Assembly (NCBI RefSeq): GCF_002407205.1
Contig: NZ_CP023548.1
Location: forward strand, 62,001 to 126,000
Origin: Rhodobacter sp. CZR27
Lineage (GTDB): Bacteria > Pseudomonadota > Alphaproteobacteria > Rhodobacterales > Rhodobacteraceae
Length of the DNA: 64,000 nt
Reading direction: 5' to 3'
The notes under the pieces are model-generated. The model worked only from the letters and a program-made list of their open reading frames with translations. It searched no databases and was not told where the DNA came from. Shown piece by piece: positions 47,050 through 55,336 of this stretch (position 1 is its first letter; every line of letters begins with the position of its first letter). A program made the translations under genes and the position numbers.

Positions 47050-47094
47050 CCTCGACGCCGCAACTGGGTGGGGGCTTTTGCTGCGGCGTCGAGG
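47050..47094 (-). terminator. Hairpin downstream of the anti-sigma gene
   Basis: A perfect 13-bp stem (47050-47062 with 47082-47094) with a 19-nt loop. It lies after the anti-sigma gene and before ggt on the minus strand. No T tract follows. Confidence 0.5.
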
Positions 47095-47170
47095 GCAGCT
47101 TTGAGTCGCTACAGGATCAGGGTGCGTGGGGGCTGGGGCGGATTCGCAGCCGGATTCGGGCAACTGTGTG

Positions 47171-47659
47171 TCAGTCGTCGCGGATCTTGGCGGATTGCGC
47201 ATCCTCGGGCGAGGGGCAGCCCTGACCCAGGCGGAAGCTCAGCCGGTTCAGGCCGTCGCTGCGCCTGTATTCCAGATCCTTCGCCAGCGCCCGGATCATC
47301 GACCAGCCGAAGCCACCCTCGGGCAGCGGCTCGCCCGGGAGCGGCTCGGGCACGCCGCCGTCGGGCAGCCTCTGGTCCGGCATCGGGGCGCCGCTGTCGG
47401 TGATCTCGCAGGTCAGCCGGCCACGGCTGAGCTGCAGCGCGACCTCGATCTCGCCCCGGCCGCTGAGATAGGCGTGCTCGACGACGTTGTTCAGCACCTC
47501 GGCCAGCACGATCTCGGCGGCGTCCCGGTCCTCGACCGGAAGGGACCGCAGGATGAGCGAATCGAGCAGCTGGGCCAGTGCCGCCCGAACCGCCATGGGT
47601 TCGCTGTCGATCGAGATCCGCGTGACGCCCCCCAAGCCGCGGCCGGCGTCAGAGGGCAT
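47171..47659 (-). CDS. RsbW-like anti-sigma factor kinase (HATPase domain)
   Basis: A 162-residue ATP-binding protein of the GHKL fold. The N box reads EIVLAEVLNNVVEHAY, the G1 box CEITDSGAPMP, and the G2 region GGFGWSMIRALAKDLEY. RsbW-type kinases bind a sigma factor or phosphorylate a STAS partner. The gene overlaps the upstream STAS gene by 11 nt, so it is its partner. No sigma factor or PP2C phosphatase gene is adjacent, so the controlled sigma factor is elsewhere. Confidence 0.9.
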   Translation of the reverse strand: MPSDAGRGLGGVTRISIDSEPMAVRAALAQLLDSLILRSLPVEDRDAAEIVLAEVLNNVVEHAYLSGRGEIEVALQLSRGRLTCEITDSGAPMPDQRLPDGGVPEPLPGEPLPEGGFGWSMIRALAKDLEYRRSDGLNRLSFRLGQGCPSPEDAQSAKIRDD

Positions 47660-47972
47660 CGCTCACCTGGTCGTGGATGGTGAACACCCGGTCCATCCGC
47701 GTCAGGCGGAACACCTTCTGCACCACCGGCCCCAATGCCGCGAGTTCCAGCCGCCGGTCGGGGCCGAGCAGCTTCATCACCGAGACCACCGCACCCAGGC
47801 CGCTGCTGTCGAGGAATGTCACGCGCGACAGGTCGAGCAGCACCCGCGATCCTGGCGCCTGCACGAGTTCGCGCATCCGGTCCTTGAACTGGATCGCCGC
47901 CGCCGCGTCGATCCGTTCCTCCTGAACGCGCACCACCAGCAGGTCCCCCCGCGCTTCCGCTTCAAGATTCAT
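47649..47972 (-). CDS. STAS-domain anti-anti-sigma factor
   Basis: A 107-residue protein. The STAS pattern is clear: RIDAAAAIQFKDRMRELV, then VLLDLSRVTFLDSSGLGAVV with the Ser pair that such proteins phosphorylate, and FRLTRMDRVFTI. It would release a sigma factor when unphosphorylated. It is the first gene of the pair, with GGAGCGAG before the ATG at 47972. Confidence 0.92.
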   Translation of the reverse strand: MNLEAEARGDLLVVRVQEERIDAAAAIQFKDRMRELVQAPGSRVLLDLSRVTFLDSSGLGAVVSVMKLLGPDRRLELAALGPVVQKVFRLTRMDRVFTIHDQVSDAL

Positions 47973-48112
47973 CGCTCGCTCCGTCGTTCCGCAAGGCAGG
48001 GTAGGATGCGATCCTTGACATTCCGTAAGCGCCCACCCTTTTGCTTCTCGCCCGTCCCGATTAGGCTGGACCCCCGCCGGAGCGGTTTCCGGCTGCCAGC
48101 CCGGGATCATCC

Positions 48113-48565
48113 ATGGACTACGACCGGTTCGCCGAAACCATCGACGCGCTCTGCCACGGCGAGACCGACACGGTCGCGCTGATGGCGACCTTCGCCTGCG
48201 AGTTGCATCACGCGCATCCGCTGTCGGACTGGACCGGCTTTTATCGCGTGACGGCGCCCGGGACGCTGAAGATCGGCCCCTATCAGGGCTCGCATGGCTG
48301 TCTGGTCATCCCGTTCTCGCGCGGGGTCTGCGGTGCGGCGGCGCGGACGGGCGAGGTGCAGCTCGTTCCCGATGTCGATGCGTTTCCCGACCACATCGCC
48401 TGCTCGTCCACCACACGGTCCGAACTCGTCCTGCCGGTCCGGGACGGCGCCGGGCGGCTGCTGGGGGTGCTCGACCTCGACAGCAACACGCCTGCCGCCT
48501 TCACGGACGAGGATGCGGAGCGGCTCGCGGCGCTGCTGGCCCGCGTCTTCCGCGACGCCGGGTGA
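48113..48565 (+). CDS. Free methionine-(R)-sulfoxide reductase (GAF domain)
   Basis: A 150-residue GAF-domain protein. The three family cysteines are in GCLVIPF, RGVCGAAART and HIACSSTTRSELVLPV. LLGVLDLDSN is the conserved end. fRMsr reduces the R form of free methionine sulfoxide with thioredoxin. The TGA shares a base with the next start, so the two genes are coupled. Confidence 0.93.
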   Translation: MDYDRFAETIDALCHGETDTVALMATFACELHHAHPLSDWTGFYRVTAPGTLKIGPYQGSHGCLVIPFSRGVCGAAARTGEVQLVPDVDAFPDHIACSSTTRSELVLPVRDGAGRLLGVLDLDSNTPAAFTDEDAERLAALLARVFRDAG

Positions 48566-49329
48566 TGCGCGGCTCCTGCCTCTGCGGTCAGGTCGCCTTC
48601 GAGGTCGAGCCTCCGCTCCGCCCGGTCATCGCCTGCCACTGCACGCAATGCCGGCGCTGGTCGGGCCACTACTGGTCGGCGTCCTCGGTGCCGCTCGACC
48701 GGTTCCGGCTGCTCAGGCAGGAGGGGCTGCGCTGGTATCGCGCCTCTGATACGGCATCGCGCGGTTTCTGCGCGGGCTGCGGCGCGAGCCTGTTCTGGAG
48801 GCCGGACGACGAGGCGCGGATCAGCTTCTCGCCGGCCGCCATCGACGGGCCGACCGGCCTTGCCACCGCCGAGCACATCTTCACCGCGGAGGCGGGCGAT
48901 TATTACGCGCCCGAGGGCCCGCCGCCGCCTCGGGCCGAGGCGCCGGCCCGGCTTGCGGCCGCCTGCCTGTGCGGGGCGACACGCTTCACGGTGCCGGGAC
49001 CGGCCGGTGAGGTAGTGGCTTGCCACTGCGAGCAGTGCCGCAAGACCAGCGGCCAGTTCCATGCGGCCTTCGAGGTGCCGCCTGCGGATCTGGTCTACCG
49101 GTCGCGCGACCGGCTGGCCGAGCGCCGCGCGGCGAACGGCGCCGTCCGCGGCTTCTGCGCCGCTTGCGGCTCGTCGCTGTGGTTCCGCGGCGTGGCGGGC
49201 GACCTGTGGATCGAGGCCGGCGCGGTGGAGGGCCCCACCGGGGGCCGGCTGGCGCGTCACCTCCACGTGGCCGAGAAGGGGGACTGGTATCCTCTCGACG
49301 ATGGCCTGCCGCAGCGGCCCGGCGAATAG
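48565..49329 (+). CDS. Protein with two tandem GFA (zinc, glutathione-dependent formaldehyde-activating-like) domains
   Basis: A 254-residue protein. Domain 1 (about residues 3-105) has SCLCGQ, ACHCTQCRRWSGHYW and FCAGCGASLFW. Domain 2 (about 130-235) has ACLCGATRF, ACHCEQCRKTSGQFH and FCAACGSSLWF. Each carries the full cysteine set for two zinc ions. Single-domain GFA proteins of about 130 residues are the rule, so this is an internal duplication with fusion. GFA members may bind glutathione adducts, but the activity is debated. It is coupled to fRMsr by the TGATG overlap. Confidence 0.9.
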   Translation: MRGSCLCGQVAFEVEPPLRPVIACHCTQCRRWSGHYWSASSVPLDRFRLLRQEGLRWYRASDTASRGFCAGCGASLFWRPDDEARISFSPAAIDGPTGLATAEHIFTAEAGDYYAPEGPPPPRAEAPARLAAACLCGATRFTVPGPAGEVVACHCEQCRKTSGQFHAAFEVPPADLVYRSRDRLAERRAANGAVRGFCAACGSSLWFRGVAGDLWIEAGAVEGPTGGRLARHLHVAEKGDWYPLDDGLPQRPGE

Positions 49330-49330
49330 C

Positions 49331-49591
49331 TCAGCCGGAGACGAACTTGTTGAACCGGCTTTCGCTGCCGTCCTTCGTCTTCTCCTGATAGAGGAAGGCG
49401 AGGTTGTTCTCGTCGAAGATCCGGAAGAACTCGTCCCAGTCGATCTGGGTCAGGCTGTCCTCCGGCTCTCCGAAGTCGATGCGCAGGATGCCGCCCTTGC
49501 CGGAGGTCTCGACCTTGGCGGGGTGGCCGTCGCGCGCCTCGGCCCATTCCCGGATCGTGTCGTGGTCGCGGGTCGTCGTGGATTCGCTCAT
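49331..49591 (-). CDS. Small conserved protein of unknown function
   Basis: An 86-residue protein: [40 protein letters not shown] and [18 protein letters not shown] recall similar proteins in pseudomonads and alphaproteobacteria, sometimes misnamed as glucan-branching proteins. No catalytic residues are evident. The start at 49591 follows GGGAGACAG. It ends one base from the GFA gene in convergent orientation. Confidence 0.8.
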   Translation of the reverse strand: MSESTTTRDHDTIREWAEARDGHPAKVETSGKGGILRIDFGEPEDSLTQIDWDEFFRIFDENNLAFLYQEKTKDGSESRFNKFVSG

Positions 49592-49672
49592 GGCTGTCTC
49601 CCGATGGATGCGCGGTCCAAGCGATCGCCGGGGCGGATTGTTCCCGCGCGCGGCCTCGGCTATGCCGCGGGG

Positions 49673-50320
49673 ATGATCGACACCTACGCGCCCCCGGACG
49701 TCCCTCTGACCCTTCTGCACCACGACTCGCAGATCGTGGTGGTGGACAAGCCTGCAGGCCTGCTGTCGGTGCCGGGGAAGGGCGAGGAGAAGGCTGACTG
49801 CCTGATCGGGCGCCTGCGCGGCATCTTCCCCGAGATCCTGCTGGTCCACCGCCTCGACCGGGACACCTCGGGCGTGATGGTCTTCGCGCTGACGCGGGCG
49901 GCGCAAGGCGCCCTCGGCCAGCAGTTCGAGAAGCGGCAGACGAAGAAGGTCTATGTCGCCCGCCTTCACGGTCATCTCGAACCGCGCGAGGGGCGGGTTG
50001 ACCTGCCGCTGATCGTGGACTGGCCGAACCGTCCGCGCCAGCACGTGAACCACGAAACCGGGAGGCCGGCGCAGACGGATTGGCGGGTGGTCAAATACCT
50101 GCCGAAGGAGACGAGGGTGCGCCTGATGCCGGTGACGGGGCGCAGCCACCAGCTGCGCGTCCACATGGCCGAGACGGGGCATCCGATCCTCGGCGATCCG
50201 CTCTATGCCGAGGGCGAGGCGCGGGACTTCCCGCGGCTGATGCTGCATGCGGAAAGCCTGCGGATCCGCCATCCCGAGACGGGCAAGAGCATCACCTACA
50301 GCGCGCCCTGCCCGTTCTAG
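49673..50320 (+). CDS. RluA-family RNA pseudouridine synthase
   Basis: A 215-residue enzyme. The catalytic Asp lies in [14 protein letters not shown]; other blocks are [40 protein letters not shown] and [10 protein letters not shown]. There is no S4 domain, so it is closest to the RluA/TruC-like short type acting on rRNA or tRNA. The target uridine is unknown. Convergent with the aldehyde dehydrogenase gene, 4-bp gap. Confidence 0.93.
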   Translation: MIDTYAPPDVPLTLLHHDSQIVVVDKPAGLLSVPGKGEEKADCLIGRLRGIFPEILLVHRLDRDTSGVMVFALTRAAQGALGQQFEKRQTKKVYVARLHGHLEPREGRVDLPLIVDWPNRPRQHVNHETGRPAQTDWRVVKYLPKETRVRLMPVTGRSHQLRVHMAETGHPILGDPLYAEGEARDFPRLMLHAESLRIRHPETGKSITYSAPCPF

Positions 50321-50324
50321 ACCA

Positions 50325-51785
50325 CTACTCCGCCGCCGCGGCCTCGGCCTCCGGGTCCCAGCCCGAGATCGCCTTGACCTCGAGGAACTCCTCGATCCCC
50401 CAGACGCCGCCTTCCCGCGCCCGGCCCGAGGCCTTGACGCCGCCGAAGGGCGAGCCCGCCGCGCGCGAGCGGCCGTTCATCTCGACCATCCCCGAGCGCA
50501 GTTGCCGGGCGAGACGGTTGCGCCGCGCGCCATCCCGGCTCTGGACGTAGTTCGTCAGGCCATAGGGCGTGTCGTTGGCGATGCGGACGGCCTCGGCCTC
50601 GGTCTCGAACGGCAGGATCGACAGGACGGGACCGAAGATCTCCTCGCGCTCGATGGTCATGCCGGGCACCACGTCGGCAAAGACCGTGGGCCGGACGAAG
50701 AAGCCGCGGTTCAGCCCGTCGGGCCGGCCGAGGCCGCCTGCTACCAGCCGCGCGCCCTCGTCGATGCCCTTCTGGATATAGGCCTGGATCTGGTCGTACT
50801 GGCGCTGGTTCACGACAGGGCCGATGTGCGGCCCCTGCTCGTGGGCGGAGGCCACGCGGGTTGCCTCGGCCACCTCGCGGGCGATCTCGACCGCTTGATC
50901 GTAGATTGCACGCTCGACCAGCATCCGCGTCGGCGCGTTGCAGCTTTGCCCCGAGTTGTTGAAGCAGTGCTTCACTCCGCGCGCCACCGCCTGCTCGTCG
51001 GCGTCGGCGAAGATCAGGTTCGCCCCCTTGCCGCCCAGCTCCAGCGTCACGCGCTTCAGGCTTTCCGCCGCCGCCTTCGAGATGGCCCGCCCCGCCCGGG
51101 TGGAGCCGGTGAACGAGATCATCTCGACATCCGGATGCGCGGAAAGCTGGCTGCCCACGCCCGCGCCATCGCCGTTCACGAGGTTGAAGACGCCGGGGGG
51201 AAGGCCCGCGTCGTGCAGGAACTCGGCGAAGAGCATCGAGGACAGCGGCGCCTCCTCGGAGGGTTTCAGCACGCAGGTGCAACCCGCGAGCAGCGCCGGG
51301 ATCACCTTCAGCGCCACCTGGTTCATCGGCCAGTTCCACGGCGTGATCAGGCCCACGACGCCGATCGGCTCCATCGCGATGCGGTCGGTGGGCGCATGGG
51401 GGCCAAGCGGGCGGATCCACTCGATCTGGTCGAAGGCCCCCAGGAAGTTCGTCAGGTGCCACGGCAGGCAGGGCGCCTGGCTGCTGCGCGCAAGGTCGAT
51501 CGGCGCGCCCATCTCGAGGCTGATGGCGCGGGCCATCTCTTCCTTCCGCGCCTCGTATTGCGCAAGGATCCCCTCCACCAGCCGGCGCCGTTCCGCGGGC
51601 GGGGTGGCCGCCCAGCCGTCGAACGCACCGCGCGCCGCGGCCACGGCCGCATCCGTGTCGGCCCGGTCGCCCAGCGAGATCACGGCGCAGGGTTCCTCGG
51701 TCGAGGGGTCGATCACGGCGCAATCGCGCGGCACCGCTGGCGCTACCCAGCGCCCGCCGATGTAGAACTCGCGTTTCTCCAGCAT
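50325..51785 (-). CDS. NAD(P)-dependent aldehyde dehydrogenase
   Basis: A 486-residue enzyme. Conserved elements: [38 protein letters not shown], the general base in [12 protein letters not shown], and the catalytic Cys in [27 protein letters not shown] follows. The substrate cannot be read. The tail is Ala/Glu-rich. The start at 51785 follows a GGGAGGA site. Confidence 0.95.
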   Translation of the reverse strand: MLEKREFYIGGRWVAPAVPRDCAVIDPSTEEPCAVISLGDRADTDAAVAAARGAFDGWAATPPAERRRLVEGILAQYEARKEEMARAISLEMGAPIDLARSSQAPCLPWHLTNFLGAFDQIEWIRPLGPHAPTDRIAMEPIGVVGLITPWNWPMNQVALKVIPALLAGCTCVLKPSEEAPLSSMLFAEFLHDAGLPPGVFNLVNGDGAGVGSQLSAHPDVEMISFTGSTRAGRAISKAAAESLKRVTLELGGKGANLIFADADEQAVARGVKHCFNNSGQSCNAPTRMLVERAIYDQAVEIAREVAEATRVASAHEQGPHIGPVVNQRQYDQIQAYIQKGIDEGARLVAGGLGRPDGLNRGFFVRPTVFADVVPGMTIEREEIFGPVLSILPFETEAEAVRIANDTPYGLTNYVQSRDGARRNRLARQLRSGMVEMNGRSRAAGSPFGGVKASGRAREGGVWGIEEFLEVKAISGWDPEAEAAAAE

Positions 51786-51911
51786 GGCATCCTCCCGGAA
51801 CGTCGCAGAGGCGAAGGTGGCACCGCCGGTGCGGCAGGGCAAGAGCGGGCGGCCGGATGCGGGTTGCACGGCCCGCGCCGGACACGGGCAGCGATGGCCC
51901 GGGTCCGAGGG

Positions 51912-52745
51912 TCAGGGTGCGGGAAAGCCGTAGTGCCGGATCATCGCGGCGATGGCGCGGTCATTGCCGCCTTCCGCAGTATTCGCGCTGCGCAGGTTGC
52001 TCTGCTGGCTCTGCGGCCATTCCAGCACGCGGTGCAGCCGCCCGACCTGCATCGCCCGGTGGCCGCGCAGCCGGTGCATCCAGTAGAGCCAGACATCATC
52101 GGCGCTGGGGCAGAGCGAAAGGAACAGATCCTCGCGCAGCACGTCGGCGTGGAAGGCGTCCGGCGCGTAAAGGACGCCATGCACCCCGGTCGGGAAGATC
52201 AGGCCCGAAGGCGCCGGCGCGTCAAGGCGGCGATCCCAGTCGCCGTAGGGCAGCGGCAGGCCGTCCCCGCCCAGCCGGATGCGATGTGCGCGGTGGCAGA
52301 GGACCGATCGCCCCGTCGCCCGGCGTGCCGCCACCAGCCCCTCCAGCCAGTCCGGCCAGTAATAGACGTCGTCATCGGCCGTCACGAGGCAGTGGCCCGG
52401 CATCGCCGTCAGCGCGGGGATGATCTTCTTGAACGAGCGCAGCTCGGCCGCGGTCGCGATCTCCAGCCCCTCGCCCTCGAGCCTGCGGACCTCTGCCGGC
52501 AGGACGGCCGCATCGGCCGGGGTCAGCCACAGCACCAGCCGGTCGGGCTTCACCGTCTGGCGCAGCAGCGACCGCAGTGTCGGCGCCAGTGTCGGATAGC
52601 GCGCGGGATAGCTGGTCAGCGACACCGCAAGCGGAGTGTCGAGCCCGTGCGGGCGCGGGGACAGCCTCCTCGTCTCGATCTCGGCAATGGCCCGCGCGGC
52701 GCGCCACCGCGCCTTGGCCGCACGGAAGGCCGCTGCGAGGCCCAT
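51912..52745 (-). CDS. Glycosyltransferase (GT-A fold, GT2-like)
   Basis: A 277-residue protein without membrane segment. The nucleotide-sugar site is in LAVSLTSYPARYPTLAPTLR; the metal-binding acidic motif is HCLVTADDDVYYWPDWLEGL. SLCPSADDVWLYW fits an acceptor-binding region. It starts 2 bp after the stop of the next upstream glycosyltransferase gene, so the two form an operon. Donor and product are unknown. Confidence 0.8.
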   Translation of the reverse strand: MGLAAAFRAAKARWRAARAIAEIETRRLSPRPHGLDTPLAVSLTSYPARYPTLAPTLRSLLRQTVKPDRLVLWLTPADAAVLPAEVRRLEGEGLEIATAAELRSFKKIIPALTAMPGHCLVTADDDVYYWPDWLEGLVAARRATGRSVLCHRAHRIRLGGDGLPLPYGDWDRRLDAPAPSGLIFPTGVHGVLYAPDAFHADVLREDLFLSLCPSADDVWLYWMHRLRGHRAMQVGRLHRVLEWPQSQQSNLRSANTAEGGNDRAIAAMIRHYGFPAP

Positions 52746-52747
52746 GC

Positions 52748-53524
52748 TCAGCCCTCCCAGGCGTGACGCAGCCAACCGACGTCGCCGATGCGACGATACC
52801 ATTTCTGCCCCTGCCCGGCGAGGACCTCGGTCATCTTCGGATTGCCGGCAAAGACCACGATCCGCGCGCCCTCGGGCAGGACGGGATCGGCGCGGAAGCT
52901 CGCCAGACCGCGCGGCACGCAATCGTTCTTGAAGCTGACGCACCAGCCCTTCGGCCAGTAGTCGAGCTGGCCATGCGCCGCGAGCTGCGCGCTCTGGAAC
53001 TGCTGCGAGATCTCGTAGTCGCGGGTCGCCGCGGCGGGATCGGCAAGATAGGCATCGAGGATGTAGGTGTGGGCGCCGATCTCGAACCGGAACACCGAGC
53101 TGTTGCCGACGGAATGCAGGAAACGGTCGCGGCTTGGGTTCAGCCTCCGCAGCGGCTTGGCGCGGAACAGGTCGTCGTCGCGGATGATGCGGAAGGCGCC
53201 CGGCAGGTCGAGGAAGGGGTCGAGACCGCCAACCACGACAAGGTCGAGGTCGAGGAACAGCGCGGTGCCCGTCAGGTCGGCCAGCTGCGGCCGGAACACC
53301 GAGAGCTTCTGCCAGCGCCGGTCGCTGTGGCCCGCGGGCAGCCCGAGGTCGGGGATCGGGCGCACCTCGACCTCGGGGTCAAGACCCTCGGCGCGGTCGG
53401 TGAAGCAGACGAACCGGTGCGCCCGGCCGAGATGCCGCGCCACGCCGCGCCGCAGATTGTTGACGTATTCGGGGCCATAGAGGGTGCCCCACTTCATGCA
53501 GATGACGTTCACAGGCGCGGTCAT
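52748..53524 (-). CDS. Glycosyltransferase-like protein (GT8/DUF-type GT-A)
   Basis: A 258-residue protein. It begins NVICMKWGTLYGPEYVNNLR, with HRFVCFTDRAEGLDPEVEV and the DXD-type motif TALFLDLDLVVVGGLDPFL, a layout seen in GT-A transferases of the GT8 kind. VGNSSVFRFEIG and FKNDCVPRG follow. Function is inferred from these. It is the first gene of a two-gene operon. Confidence 0.75.
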   Translation of the reverse strand: MTAPVNVICMKWGTLYGPEYVNNLRRGVARHLGRAHRFVCFTDRAEGLDPEVEVRPIPDLGLPAGHSDRRWQKLSVFRPQLADLTGTALFLDLDLVVVGGLDPFLDLPGAFRIIRDDDLFRAKPLRRLNPSRDRFLHSVGNSSVFRFEIGAHTYILDAYLADPAAATRDYEISQQFQSAQLAAHGQLDYWPKGWCVSFKNDCVPRGLASFRADPVLPEGARIVVFAGNPKMTEVLAGQGQKWYRRIGDVGWLRHAWEG

Positions 53525-53687
53525 GCCGCATCGCCTCCTCGGATGTCGCGGGGCCGGGCCCGATGGTCCGCACCGTCGCATCCACCGCGCCCGAGGGCAA
53601 GCCGGCGGCGGCCGGAAACCGGCTTGCCATGGCTGACGGGATCGCGCTAGCCAACCGTCAGTTGCCTGCAGCGCTTGGAGAGTGCGT

Positions 53688-54869
53688 ATGAAGCTTCTGG
53701 TCGTGAACGACACCGACGGGCGCCGCAATCCCGGGTGCAGGCTCACGAGCCGCACGCTGAAGCAGAGCCTCGAGGCGACCTTCCCGGAGGCCGAGGTCAC
53801 GCCGGCGCCCTGGGGCTTCGGCCGCAGGCTGCGCCTGCCGCGCTGGTCGGACCGGCTCGTGGCGGCGCGCGGCGGCGACGTCTTCGGCAGGTCGTTCCTG
53901 CGGACGCTCTCCATCGCGGAATACGGCCTCGCCGCGGTGGCCGCGGTCGAGGAGGGCGCGGCGGTGGTGTTCCAGCCCGAGGGCACGATCTCGGACAGCC
54001 ACCGGCCTCTCCGCATCCTGCGCAACCTGTCCCTGCCGCTTTATGCGGTGCTGCATGTCGGCGTTCCCGTCGCCGTCACCAACGGAACCTTCCCGTTGTT
54101 CCGCGATGAGCGGGCCGAGCCGATCCGCATGCTGCTGAAGGGCGCGGTCCACGCGTCGCTGCGCGACCGCCCCTCGGCGGAGTTCTGGCAGGTGGGCTTT
54201 GCGCCCGATACGGCCGTGCTCTGGGAGGGCGAGCCGGTCGTCGCCGATGCCGACTGCCTGCTGATCACCACCGGAGCCGAGGTCGCGCCGGAGCGCGACC
54301 TTGCCGCGGCGCGCTCAGGCCTGGCGCTTTGCCGCGAGACCGGGCTCCGGCCGCTGGTGATGACGAAGGCGTGGGAACGACTGGTGCCGATGCGTGCCGA
54401 AGTGGAGGCGCTGGGCGGCGTGTTCATGCAGGACGTGCGGATGGCGGATGCGGATGTCCTGCTGTCGCGTTGCCGGGCGCATGTGGGGGGGCGTTACCAC
54501 ATGGCGCTGATGTGCGCCACCAAGGGCATCCCCAGCGCTCTCGTTCGCACCAATACCCACAAGAACCTCTGGCTCGCCGAGGAATTCCGGGGCATCCGCC
54601 TTGCCGACAGCGAAGAGGCGCTGGGGCAGGTGGGGCGCGAGCTTCTGGCCGGCGAGCTGCCCAGCCTGCCGCTGCTGCAGGACGTGCGCAGGTGCTGCGA
54701 CCTGCAGGCCGCGCGGATGGCGGATCTGCGCAGCGCCGTGCTCGCCGGGCAGGGGACCCCGACGCGGCCGACGGCGCCGAGCGCCGCCCTGCTTTCCGCC
54801 ATCGCCTCGGAAAGCCGCCGCGACCTGTGGAAGGGAACCCTGCGCCGGATTACCGGCAGGAAGATCTGA
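53688..54869 (+). CDS. Polysaccharide pyruvyl transferase family protein
   Basis: A 393-residue protein beginning KLLVVNDTDGRRNPGCRLTS, with VFQPEGTISDSHRP, LLITTGAEVAPERDLAA and the conserved C-terminal RCRAHVGGRYHMALMCATKG. Members transfer pyruvate from PEP to sugars, or carry out related capping reactions. The start at 53688 is preferred; GTG at 53682 is two codons earlier. It diverges from the two glycosyltransferases and ends before the tRNA, forming a small glycan cluster. Confidence 0.8.
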   Translation: MKLLVVNDTDGRRNPGCRLTSRTLKQSLEATFPEAEVTPAPWGFGRRLRLPRWSDRLVAARGGDVFGRSFLRTLSIAEYGLAAVAAVEEGAAVVFQPEGTISDSHRPLRILRNLSLPLYAVLHVGVPVAVTNGTFPLFRDERAEPIRMLLKGAVHASLRDRPSAEFWQVGFAPDTAVLWEGEPVVADADCLLITTGAEVAPERDLAAARSGLALCRETGLRPLVMTKAWERLVPMRAEVEALGGVFMQDVRMADADVLLSRCRAHVGGRYHMALMCATKGIPSALVRTNTHKNLWLAEEFRGIRLADSEEALGQVGRELLAGELPSLPLLQDVRRCCDLQAARMADLRSAVLAGQGTPTRPTAPSAALLSAIASESRRDLWKGTLRRITGRKI

Positions 54870-54905
54870 AGCGGGAGAGGGTCGGCCTTTGCGGATGGGG
54901 CGCGG

Positions 54906-54930
54906 AGGCGGGGGCATCGAGCCCCCGCCT
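54906..54930 (+). terminator. Hairpin after the pyruvyl transferase gene
   Basis: AGGCGGGGGC (54906-54915) pairs with GCCCCCGCCT (54921-54930) over ATCGA. No T tract follows. Confidence 0.5.
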
Positions 54931-55094
54931 TCGCGGCCGCAGACGCGGCGGGTCCGCCCGATGCAAGGTCTGCGACGAGGATCTGCACGTCGCAGCGAGC
55001 GATACGGTGCGGGAACCGCAGAGGCTGATGGTTGGGACACGGCAGAGGCTGATGGCGCGGCGCGCGCCAATACATCATGCTGTTCTGCGAGAAG
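54931..55094. repeat. Spacer with a short direct repeat next to tRNA-Thr
   Basis: The 14-bp element GCAGAGGCTGATGG occurs twice (about 55018-55031 and 55042-55055), 24 bp apart. Nothing else is recognisable. Long open frames crossing this spacer and the tRNA are artefacts. Confidence 0.45.
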
Positions 55095-55170
55095 TGGTGC
55101 CGGTGAAGGGACTCGAACCCCCGACCCCATCATTACGAATGACGTGCTCTACCAGCTGAGCTACACCGGC
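55095..55170 (-). tRNA. tRNA-Thr (anticodon CGU)
   Basis: On the minus strand the acceptor arms GCCGGTG and CACCGGC pair fully, with discriminator A and an encoded CCA (55095-55097). The D arm is GCTCAGCTGGTAGAGC, the anticodon stem CGTCA/TGATG holds the loop TTCGTAA, and the T loop is TTCGAGT. The anticodon CGT reads ACG codons (Thr). Confidence 0.96.
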
Positions 55171-55336
55171 ACTTCTCTGCTATCGGCCGCCGGAGCGGCT
55201 TTTCGCGCGCCTGACCCGGTCAACCTGCTCAATCGGCAGGCTTTTCAGGAGGATCTGGCGCTGCGGCTGGTCCGCGGCACGCCAGATCCGGCGGCGATGC
55301 GGGGCTTCTAGCAAAGTCCCGCGGCGGTGGGTAGCC

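Noticed and set aside
54315..55133. Minus-strand frame beginning inside the tRNA-Thr gene (GSGVRVPSPAP-like start)
   Set aside because: This start is the translated T arm of a tRNA, a well-known annotation artefact.
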